22,427 nucleotides of DNA from NCBI GenBank assembly GCA_023381895.1, contig JAMCTA010000088.1:1-22427 (forward strand). Reading direction: 5' to 3'. Both the position numbers and the translations under genes were made by a program. The notes beneath the pieces were generated by a model. It was not told the origin of the DNA, made no database searches, and worked only from the letters and a program-made list of their open reading frames with translations. Origin of the DNA: Chloroflexota bacterium. GTDB lineage: Bacteria > Chloroflexota > UBA4733. This document shows, one piece after another, positions 7,546-14,623 of this stretch. Positions within the stretch are counted from its first letter, which is position 1, and every line of letters starts with the position of its first letter.

Positions 7546-9690
7546 TCAACTGCCTAAGGCCAGACTGCCCGAGCTGAAAGCCGTCACTGCAGCGGGTAGC
7601 TGTGGTCCCGGCTGATCGGGAGGCGGTGTGCCGGCGAGCACGCGGACGAAAGACGCCAGACCGTAGGGCGTAGCCTCTTCGACACTGGTGCAATCCACGG
7701 CCAGTGCGATCCAGCGATCATCTAGGGCCATCACGATCCAGCGCTGCTCTAGCTCGGCAAGGAAGCGGTCGACCTCAGCCGCGTCCGCGGGTCCACCAAT
7801 CTCCTCAGCCCCCAGTTCACCGGCAGCGCAAGCCAGCAACAGATCGGAGAGCTCGGGCTCTGCCGGCTCCGCACGGACACGGTGGAACTCTTGAACGATC
7901 CTTTCAAGAGGGTGCCCCCGCCGGAGCAAGCGGTGGAGGCGATGGGCCGTCCCACTGAGCAGGAAGCAGCGCCGCTTCTCTCGTCTTGTGTCGACAAGCA
8001 GCGTCGAATGAGCCACTTCAAACTGGGAAAAGCGAGCTCCGCGGGCATACTCATAGTTCCAGCGGAGGATACCGGTCCAGAGAGGCACTTCGTATGGAAG
8101 GTCGTTCCCCTGGGGCAGGTCAGCGTCGAAGTGATAGGAGATGCGGATCAGCTCCTCCTCAGTCAGACCGCGATAGCATACACGGGCGCGTTTCGCCGGA
8201 CGCAGGTTCTTAAGCTCAAAGGCGTCGCGGAACTGAAACAACGGGCTGTAGCGATCAATGACCACCGGGTTGGGGTTCTTGGGCGGTGGCAGGTGCGCAA
8301 GCCGCTCGAACCGGTGGATGTCTCGCCAGTACGGTTCGTGTGGTTCGTGGGGAAATCGATAGAGATAGAACCAGATCGGGCTGACGCCATAGGTTGAGCA
8401 CCATTTGAGAAGCTCGACGTTTTGATACCCTTTGACCCCTTTCTTCATCAATCTCAGGATCTCCGAGCTCAAACCTTCGATGCCAGGCTGAATTGCCGTG
8501 ACGCCAGATCGAGCAAGCTGCTGAACCTGCTCCTCCTTGAGATTGGCCTTCGTCTCGTAAAAGATCTCCAGTCCTTCGGGCTCCAGCTTTGGAAGGACGT
8601 CCTTGAAGTACTGCATGCCGATGATGTTGTCGACGGCGCAAATTCGGCGCTGGTCGTAACGACTCCTCATATAGCGGAACTCAGCAATCGCCCGGTCGGG
8701 ACTCTTGCTGCGAAAGGTCATCATAGTCGGGTTCAGACCGCAGAAAGTGCAATGGTTTACCGCTCCCCACCAGCAGCCACGCGATGTCTCAATGGCAAGG
8801 GAGAGTTGATCACGCACCTCCTGATCCAGGATCAACTCAGGCAGCTGCTCGAAGTAATCGGTGAAATCCGGAAACGGCACCGTGTCCATGCGCTGCACCG
8901 GCTGCGGTGGAGGGCCAGTACGTACCTCGCCACCGTCACGGTAGACGACGCCCGGCACGTCTCGGATGCCCTCGCCGTTGCGCAACCGGCGGACAAACTC
9001 AGGAAAGGTGAAGTCGGCTTCACCCTGGATGACCGTATCGACCCACGGAAACGAGCGCAGGAGCTGCACACCCATCTCGCCTTCACAGTTGGCGCCCCCA
9101 AATACGATGTGCAGATCTGGATAGCGCTCGTGCAGCGCCCGAGCGAGCGCGAGCGAGCCAGCGTTTTGGCAGAAAGTGGAGGAAAAGCCGATTATATCGT
9201 AGCGCCCCCAGTCGCGTGCTCGTAGGCAGTGATCGATGAAGCCCTCAGCTCGCTTCACGTAGGTAAGGAGCCGTGCGAGCAGCAGCTCCACCTCACTGCG
9301 GGTATACAGCGCGTTCGGGGAGATACGGATCTCTTCAAAAGCATCTCGAATTGGACTGATCGAGTCGCGCCAAAGGGCCGAGGAAAAGAAGACGTCACCG
9401 AGGTCCTCGTTCGAAGCGAGGAAATTGTAGTCGAACAGCGCCTGACGTGGGTCGTGGTGGTCCGGGGTGAAGAAACGGAAAAAGTCCAGCGCCCCATAGT
9501 ACACGCCGGCGGTGATGCCCGCGGCATGCAGTGTGCTCTTGAGGGTGCTGACACCGAGGCCCGGCATCAGGATAGGCGTGAAGGGCATAGAGATGAGACA
9601 CATCGAGCGTTTCGCCTGTTCTGCTCCCGGTTGTCCCACGCCATCATCTCTCAAGTGCGGTGTGTCATCAGAAGCGCGTCCTGGCCGCAT
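7546..9690 (-). CDS. Cobalamin-binding radical SAM RiPP maturase (candidate C-methyltransferase) 1
   Basis: This 714-residue protein has the same plan as its downstream neighbour: a B12-binding Rossmann-like region (about 30-245, with FGGANCEGEMG near 197-207), then a radical SAM core with C306, C314 and C317 in CX7CX2C spacing (SRGCWWGAVNHCTFCGLN). It therefore belongs to the same TIGR03975-type RiPP maturase family. The two proteins align through the core but differ in the C-terminal third, which is where different residue specificity might be set; that last point is inference. The start is ATG at 9690 with GAGGAG 5 nt upstream. The gap to the radical SAM gene above is 44 nt and to the one below 10 nt. 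I see no DxHxxG cobalamin ligand motif, so B12 may bind base-off without a His ligand. Confidence 0.9.
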   Translation of the reverse strand: MRPGRASDDTPHLRDDGVGQPGAEQAKRSMCLISMPFTPILMPGLGVSTLKSTLHAAGITAGVYYGALDFFRFFTPDHHDPRQALFDYNFLASNEDLGDVFFSSALWRDSISPIRDAFEEIRISPNALYTRSEVELLLARLLTYVKRAEGFIDHCLRARDWGRYDIIGFSSTFCQNAGSLALARALHERYPDLHIVFGGANCEGEMGVQLLRSFPWVDTVIQGEADFTFPEFVRRLRNGEGIRDVPGVVYRDGGEVRTGPPPQPVQRMDTVPFPDFTDYFEQLPELILDQEVRDQLSLAIETSRGCWWGAVNHCTFCGLNPTMMTFRSKSPDRAIAEFRYMRSRYDQRRICAVDNIIGMQYFKDVLPKLEPEGLEIFYETKANLKEEQVQQLARSGVTAIQPGIEGLSSEILRLMKKGVKGYQNVELLKWCSTYGVSPIWFYLYRFPHEPHEPYWRDIHRFERLAHLPPPKNPNPVVIDRYSPLFQFRDAFELKNLRPAKRARVCYRGLTEEELIRISYHFDADLPQGNDLPYEVPLWTGILRWNYEYARGARFSQFEVAHSTLLVDTRREKRRCFLLSGTAHRLHRLLRRGHPLERIVQEFHRVRAEPAEPELSDLLLACAAGELGAEEIGGPADAAEVDRFLAELEQRWIVMALDDRWIALAVDCTSVEEATPYGLASFVRVLAGTPPPDQPGPQLPAAVTAFSSGSLALGS

Positions 9691-9734
9691 CGGATCTCCT
9701 CACTCCTCAGCATGCCTCAGCTCACCGTGAGCTC

Positions 9735-10811
9735 CTACGTGGACAGCGCAGGAGATACGACTCCCAGGGCGACCAGTGTCTTCTCGAGCATAGCCTCGTC
9801 CACGATCTGGTCCATCTCCTCCGGAGTCAAGCCATCCGTGGAGCGCACGCACAGCTCGCAGATGGACGTGTACTGGCCCCTACGCTTCAGATCCGGGCGT
9901 GCCCGCTGGATGATCTCATAGAGCTCCTTCGGACCATACGTATTGATCAACTGGTACTGGGAGCGGCGCTCCATCTTCGCGTAGAGTTCCGCCAGACTGC
10001 TTGTGTGCAGGTTACCGACTGTGAAGGCCTTCATCTTCCCGCCGGCACAGCAGCAGGCTTGAAAATCCCCGTCCGGGTAGATGACCGGCTTGTTGACCAC
10101 CTCACCGCAAGGCTGCTGTGAGGGAAAGAAGCTGACAGGAAAGTGGCGCAGCTCATCCGGATGCTGTGCGGCACGTCCAAGGCCGATCAATCCTCCAGCA
10201 TACACGAAAATCTTCCGGTCTCGGAGCGCTTCGATCTGCTGCGGATGGTCGGCAACCGGCCGCAAGTCCATCAACTGATCACGAGGCAGATCGTACATAG
10301 TGCTCAAGAGGTCGAGCGGGGGCGTGTCGGAGTTGGTGACGAACGAGACGATGCGCGTGAAGTCTAGTTGACGCGCACACTCTAGCGCATTGCGCAAGAC
10401 GTACGACGGCATAAACTCTAGGTGAAACCTATCAGCGCTGAAGTTGATCTCGCTGAGCCCGGCCTCCTTCATCCGGCTGAGGACAGCCAGCCCACGCTCC
10501 AGATGCTTCGCCCAGAAGCCATTCGACACAATTCGCGTGTGCAGGCCCAGTTGCTTGCACAGGGCGATCAACTCAGCGTGGTCGTCCTGGAACAGGAATG
10601 GCTCGCCCCCAGTGAACGTCACCTTGGCAAAGCGGGGAATAGCGGCTGCCTCCACAATGTAGCGACGCGCGTCAGCGAGACTCATCTTGCTCTTATTGTG
10701 CGGTGATGACTCAATCCCGCAGTGCCGGCAAGCAATGTTGCAGGTCCGCGCATACATCAAGGCAACTTCGCGCGGTCGCCGCGGTAGATCGACCATCATC
10801 CGGATGGTCAC
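9735..10811 (-). CDS. Radical SAM / SPASM-like RiPP-modifying enzyme
   Basis: The 358-residue protein has the canonical radical SAM motif CNIACRHC (C24, C28, C31; CX3CX2C), GGEP at 68-71, and a SADRFH motif at 125-130. Late cysteines C235, C253-255, C318 and C321 look like ligands for auxiliary iron-sulfur clusters of a SPASM or Twitch region. Related enzymes epimerise, crosslink or otherwise modify peptides. The reaction cannot be read from sequence; by analogy with polytheonamide-type loci an epimerase is one candidate. The start is GTG at 10811, overlapping the precursor stop (GTGA); an ATG pair at 10799/10796 is the alternative, and neither has a clear ribosome site, which suggests coupling to precursor translation. 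Its position directly after the precursor gene supports a role on that peptide. Confidence 0.87.
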   Translation of the reverse strand: MTIRMMVDLPRRPREVALMYARTCNIACRHCGIESSPHNKSKMSLADARRYIVEAAAIPRFAKVTFTGGEPFLFQDDHAELIALCKQLGLHTRIVSNGFWAKHLERGLAVLSRMKEAGLSEINFSADRFHLEFMPSYVLRNALECARQLDFTRIVSFVTNSDTPPLDLLSTMYDLPRDQLMDLRPVADHPQQIEALRDRKIFVYAGGLIGLGRAAQHPDELRHFPVSFFPSQQPCGEVVNKPVIYPDGDFQACCCAGGKMKAFTVGNLHTSSLAELYAKMERRSQYQLINTYGPKELYEIIQRARPDLKRRGQYTSICELCVRSTDGLTPEEMDQIVDEAMLEKTLVALGVVSPALST

Positions 10812-11410
10812 CCTACACCACCGCCACCACCCCGAGCCTGCAGCCGGGTAATGAGGTCGGCAACCTGATTCACCGTCATCCCCTGGATCCGCACCCCATT
10901 CGGCGCGTGGACCACGAGACCACCAGCGCGGGAGCTGACCCCCTCTACCCCCAGCTCGGGGCGGATGAACTGCCGGTAACGATCTGCACCGAAACCATAG
11001 ACCGCGACAGGCACCGCGACTACCGCAGCGACCACAGCGCCAACCACAGCGACTGTAGCGACGTCGCCACCTCCCACACGCATAGCGGCAGAAGCGAACT
11101 CATCGTGCGCGGCTGCCATCGCCTGCAGGTCGCGGGTTCTCAGTGGAATCGCATTCTCCACGAAGCGAGTGACAGCCGCGGTGCTGCCCGAATCGATGGT
11201 GTCGAGATTGGTCCCTTGGTCCCGCAGTCCTTGGTTAACCTCGTTGATCGCCGCCTCGAGTCGCTGCTCGGGGATCTGCTTGGGGATCTCCGTGCCCGGC
11301 GGTAGCTTGACACCGAGGTCGTCGAGCACTTTCTGCGGATTCTCCGCAAATGCCTTCCTGGTCGCCGGGTCCGTGAGGAGCTTCTTCTGGAAATCGGTGA
11401 TCGCAGACAC
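10808..11410 (-). CDS. NHLP-leader RiPP precursor with Val/Ala-rich core (proteusin-like)
   Basis: The 200-residue product begins with a nitrile-hydratase-like leader: residues 5-44 contain FQKKLLTDPATRKAFAENP and DDLGVKLPPGTEI, the pattern of the NHLP family. A helical, charged region follows up to about 109. Then comes RVGGG (111-115), resembling a double-Gly cleavage site, and a segment at 117-137 of 11 Val, 7 Ala and one each of Thr, Gly and Pro. About 60 further residues end in a run of five Gly and VG. There is no Cys. The Val/Ala segment recalls the start of the polytheonamide precursor core, rich in residues that B12-radical SAM enzymes methylate. The start is GTG at 11410 with AGGGGAGG 8 nt upstream. 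Alternatively 117-137 is a membrane helix and the core lies in the C-terminal part. Confidence 0.78.
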   Translation of the reverse strand: MSAITDFQKKLLTDPATRKAFAENPQKVLDDLGVKLPPGTEIPKQIPEQRLEAAINEVNQGLRDQGTNLDTIDSGSTAAVTRFVENAIPLRTRDLQAMAAAHDEFASAAMRVGGGDVATVAVVGAVVAAVVAVPVAVYGFGADRYRQFIRPELGVEGVSSRAGGLVVHAPNGVRIQGMTVNQVADLITRLQARGGGGGVG

Positions 11411-11488
11411 GCCAACGGCCTCCCCTTCAGGATACTACTGCACACCTATCGAATCCGAGCGCTAGCCTGTACAGCGATAGCGAGCAGT

Positions 11489-11522
11489 CGCACGGCATTA
11501 CACAGATCGTAAGATCCGTGCG
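11489..11522 (-). promoter_or_regulatory. Hairpin in the 5' leader of the RiPP operon
   Basis: CGCACGG (11489-11495) pairs with CCGTGCG (11516-11522), enclosing an inner GATC-gtaa-GATC stem (11505-11516) that competes with it by one base. The element lies about 80-110 nt before the precursor start, within the predicted leader of roughly 170 nt. A regulatory role is inference; no known riboswitch class was recognised. Confidence 0.4.
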
Positions 11523-11585
11523 GCTGAAGCTGGCGACTCATCTGTCCTTATGATCGCCGCTAGCTAGAAGTTCGGGGCAGGAGTG

Positions 11586-11614
11586 TTTTTACCATTGTTA
11601 GAAGAAAAAGTCAA
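11586..11614 (-). promoter_or_regulatory. Probable promoter of the RiPP operon
   Basis: On the minus strand TTGACT (11609-11614) is followed after exactly 17 nt by TAAAAA (11586-11591), which is preceded by TGG like an extended -10. The region is markedly AT-rich compared with its surroundings. Transcription would begin near 11579, giving a leader of about 170 nt before the precursor GTG at 11410. The rest of the 11411-11659 gap holds only the hairpin listed separately. Confidence 0.6.
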
Positions 11615-11659
11615 TAGTGCATATTCGCTGTTTTTATGTTTTTGGAGCTTCATTGAATG

Positions 11660-11818
11660 CTAGAGAGCGGCAAGGACGAGGACGGCGGTGCACCGTTGTC
11701 GCCGTGCGGCGATGTTGGAGATGCCGGCGCGCTGCGGCAGGGTGAGGTCGGTGTTTCGCGCCAGCTCTTCGCGGTTCGCTGAGTATGCGATGTGCCCCGC
11801 CGATCTCGATGAGGCTCT
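11660..11818 (-). pseudogene. Possible remnant of a gene 3' end, unidentified
   Basis: Between the RiPP promoter and the sensor kinase, a minus-strand frame ending at TAG (11660-11662) reads HIAYSANREELARNTDLTL and onward to TAVLVLAAL, about 50 residues. Most codons end in G or C, as in the real genes nearby, yet no start codon with a ribosome site is present and the frame differs from that of the kinase ending at 11820. This suggests the tail of a gene whose 5' part has been lost. I could not assign a family; a transposase tail is one possibility. Chance is not excluded for so short a stretch. Confidence 0.3.
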
Positions 11819-11819
11819 G

Positions 11820-14345
11820 TTAGAGATGACCGTTGCTCTCCGAGTCAGCGCCTTCCACTTCCAGTTGGATGGGGAGCGAGACAGTAAAGGTTGACCCTCG
11901 GCCTAGCGCGCTCGTCACAGCAATTGCCCCCCCGTGCAACTCCACGAGCTGCCGTGAGATCACCAGACCCAGCCCTGTACCTCCTTCGTTCTGAGCCATA
12001 CGATTCCTCGCGCGAAAGAACTTCGTGAAGAGCTGCGCTTGTTCTTCTTCGCTCATGCCGATCCCGGAATCAGCTACCGAGACGAGCGCCCGGCCGTTCT
12101 CCTGCCAGGCACGCAGCGTGATCTGTCCACCAATAGGCGTGTACTTGTGGGCGTTCGAGACGAGATTGGTAAACACCTGCGTCAGCCGGCTGGCATCCGC
12201 CATGATCGGGGGCAGACGGTCGGAGAGGTAGAGCACTACACGCTGCTGCTTTGCCATGAGCTGTGGTCGAAAGGCGGCTACGAGCTGCTCGAGCAGGGGG
12301 ACGAGCGCAATGAGGGAGAAGTCGAGCGTCGTCTTGCCACTCTCGAGGCGCGAGATGTCGAGCAGATCGTTGATCAGACTCACCTCGCGATTCGTACTCT
12401 GCTGGATAATCCGGAGGAATTCTTGCTGGTCGGAGGACAGCATACCGAGCTCGCCTTCCAGCAGTAGATCCGCATAGCCTTTGATCGAGGTGAGCGGCGT
12501 CCGTAGCTCGTGAGATACGAATGAGATGACCTCATCCTTCATCCGGTCGGCCATTCGCTCACTGGTGACGTCACGGAAGGCGAAGAGCCGTCCGAGCAGT
12601 TGCGCCGCGCTTGTCTGGACCGGTGTAGACTCCAGGAGGAGGTCCCGTTCTTGGGGCCAGCGCTGCTTCAGCTCGTATTGAAAGCGCTCGTAGGGATCAT
12701 CGTGATAGGCCAGCAGCTTCCGGCACAGGGCTGCATCCTCGAATAGCTTTAGGCACACATCGTGCACGGCGCTGGCACTGAGCCGGCGAAGTGCAGCCTC
12801 ACTGATTTGAAAGAGCGTCTCCACGCGACGGTTGGCGTTCAGGATGCGACCGTCTAGCGCCAGGAAGAGCATAGCTTCATTGGTCGTATCGAGAATCGCC
12901 CGCAGCTCTCCTCGGGCTGCCTCTGCTTCGTGATATTGCTGCTCGAGCATCAGCTCTACTTGCTTGCGCTCCGTGATGTCCAGGATCGTACTCACTATCC
13001 GCTGCGCTTCCCTCCGCCTTCCGGGCTGCACCTCACCGCGGATCTGGAGCCAGCGTTCACTCCCATCTGGCCGGACGATGCAGAACTCCAGCGCTAAGTT
13101 CTGATTATCCTCCTGTGCTGCCCGTATGGTGGCCTCGACCTCTCGCCGGTGGTCAGGATGTACCATCTGGAGGAAGGCCTCGAAGCTCGGCGCTTCTGGA
13201 CGGAGTGGAAGGCCGAAGATACGGAAAAGCTCATCTGACCACCACCGGCTTTCGGTCGCCAGATCCCATTCCCAGTGCCCGAGGTGAGCTATCTCCTGCG
13301 CTGCAGCAAGGCTTGCTTCTCGCTTCGCCAGATCGGTCAAGGCCTTCGTTAGCTCACTCTCCAGCCCTCGTACCCGCGAGAGGTCAGCGATCGCGCCAAT
13401 GCCACCTGCCACCTGGCCTTGCTCCAGGAGCGCTCCGAGAACGATGAGCGCAGGGACCGACGATCCGCTGGCGTGCCAGAGCAACGTCTCGATACGGAGC
13501 GTTTCTTGCTGCCCTGGTCCCCAATCCGCCAGCGCTGCCGCTATGGCAGCGCGGACGCTGGGATGGATCAGGTCGAGCAGGCGTTGCCCCACGATGGCTT
13601 CGTTACTCCGACCGAGGAGCGCGCGGACGTCGCCTGTTACGCTCTCTAACCGTCCTAGCGTGTCACAACTGAAAGTGACGGTGCCAGACGTTTGCAAGGC
13701 AAGTAGCAGGTGGCGCTCCGTGGCCTGCTCCTTCTCGCTGAGCTGGGCACGAGCGATAGCGCCGGCGGCGTGATCAGCCAGTATTTGGAGTGGAAGGAGC
13801 AGTGCCCGCGAGAAGGCACGGGGACGCCGGGCGTCGGCGTGCAAGCTGCCGATCACCTGACCTCCTGTCCGCAAGGGAACGATCAAGCTGCTCCTGAGCT
13901 GGTCACGCTCGCTTGCCGCCTGTGCTGAGCGATCACCCGTAGCCGCTCGGGCCGACAGATCTGATGAATAGATGCCACGACCTGTGGTCAGCGCCTGCAC
14001 CGTGTTGCTATCGGGCAGATTCTCCACCTCTAGCCAGGTGAAGTCTTCCCCGCCCTCCCAGAAATAGAGACGGCACCACCCAAGGACCTGGTCACGTTCT
14101 TTCAGTATGCGCACACCGCCGCACTCGGCACCGGTGAGGTCGCACACTCCAGCGAGGAGCGCCTGCAACGCCAAGTCCAGATCTTCGGCTGCTGCCATAG
14201 CAGCAGTGGTCGTAGCGACAAGGGTAGCAGTCCGTCTCGCCACGCCGTGCTCCCCCAGTGTTCGTTGCCAAATGAAGCGTGCAATCTGTGCAGCCTGATA
14301 TCGAGAAGGGCTGCCGCATTCCATTGACGAGTAGAATACTATCAC
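11820..14345 (-). CDS. Soluble multi-PAS/GAF sensor histidine kinase
   Basis: The 841-residue protein has a GAF domain (about 45-200), three PAS-like regions (about 210-325, 350-465 with the PAC end ILDITERK, and 478-598), a HisKA domain with phospho-acceptor H612 in SHELRTPLTSIKG, and an HATPase_c domain with N box NLVSNAHKY (727-735), G1 DSGIGM (759-764), F box FTKFFRA (773-779) and G2 GGTGLGL (788-794). No membrane segment or receiver domain is evident, so it should sense a cytoplasmic signal and phosphorylate a response regulator encoded elsewhere. The start is GTG at 14345, without a clear ribosome site; GTG at 14243 has GGGGGAG about 6 nt upstream and is a serious alternative. It points toward the RiPP operon and is a paralogue of the divergent kinase. 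Confidence 0.9.
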   Translation of the reverse strand: MIVFYSSMECGSPSRYQAAQIARFIWQRTLGEHGVARRTATLVATTTAAMAAAEDLDLALQALLAGVCDLTGAECGGVRILKERDQVLGWCRLYFWEGGEDFTWLEVENLPDSNTVQALTTGRGIYSSDLSARAATGDRSAQAASERDQLRSSLIVPLRTGGQVIGSLHADARRPRAFSRALLLPLQILADHAAGAIARAQLSEKEQATERHLLLALQTSGTVTFSCDTLGRLESVTGDVRALLGRSNEAIVGQRLLDLIHPSVRAAIAAALADWGPGQQETLRIETLLWHASGSSVPALIVLGALLEQGQVAGGIGAIADLSRVRGLESELTKALTDLAKREASLAAAQEIAHLGHWEWDLATESRWWSDELFRIFGLPLRPEAPSFEAFLQMVHPDHRREVEATIRAAQEDNQNLALEFCIVRPDGSERWLQIRGEVQPGRRREAQRIVSTILDITERKQVELMLEQQYHEAEAARGELRAILDTTNEAMLFLALDGRILNANRRVETLFQISEAALRRLSASAVHDVCLKLFEDAALCRKLLAYHDDPYERFQYELKQRWPQERDLLLESTPVQTSAAQLLGRLFAFRDVTSERMADRMKDEVISFVSHELRTPLTSIKGYADLLLEGELGMLSSDQQEFLRIIQQSTNREVSLINDLLDISRLESGKTTLDFSLIALVPLLEQLVAAFRPQLMAKQQRVVLYLSDRLPPIMADASRLTQVFTNLVSNAHKYTPIGGQITLRAWQENGRALVSVADSGIGMSEEEQAQLFTKFFRARNRMAQNEGGTGLGLVISRQLVELHGGAIAVTSALGRGSTFTVSLPIQLEVEGADSESNGHL

Positions 14346-14462
14346 GACAACGAGATATGGCTATTCTCCCTGCAGTAGGTAGCGCTCGGTAGCTTGTGCC
14401 GGACACCAGCACTGGTAGCACAGCATACGAAGTCTCGTTGTCGGGCTATGAAAATACTATCA
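14345..14462. repeat. Inverted 11-mer and direct 10-mer between the divergent kinase genes
   Basis: CGACAACGAGA at 14345-14355 is the exact reverse complement of TCTCGTTGTCG at 14433-14443. In addition AATACTATCA occurs at 14335-14344 and again at 14453-14462, next to each arm. No gene is supported in 14346-14623, so this gap probably holds both promoters. A shared operator or duplicated promoter segment is the likely reading. Confidence 0.5.
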
Positions 14463-14623
14463 ACTCGACCCACGTGACAACGCAGCACACTGCTGTCGAG
14501 GCTGAGCCGTGGGAGCTACGCCGGGCGATACCTCACCGGAAGTCCTGCGCTAGTAATGGAGGGCACCATGCTTTGGTAACATACCGCCGAGGTGGTTGTG
14601 CAGTCATCAGCAGTGGACAGTGT

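Noticed and set aside
11411..11660. A second small precursor peptide gene upstream of the known precursor
   Set aside because: I found no short frame here with a start, a ribosome site and a leader-like sequence.
14396..14623. N-terminal extension of the plus-strand kinase (76 residues)
   Set aside because: The extension has no domain, starts at a GTG without a ribosome site, and would cover the repeats between the divergent genes; the receiver fold begins at the ATG at 14624.
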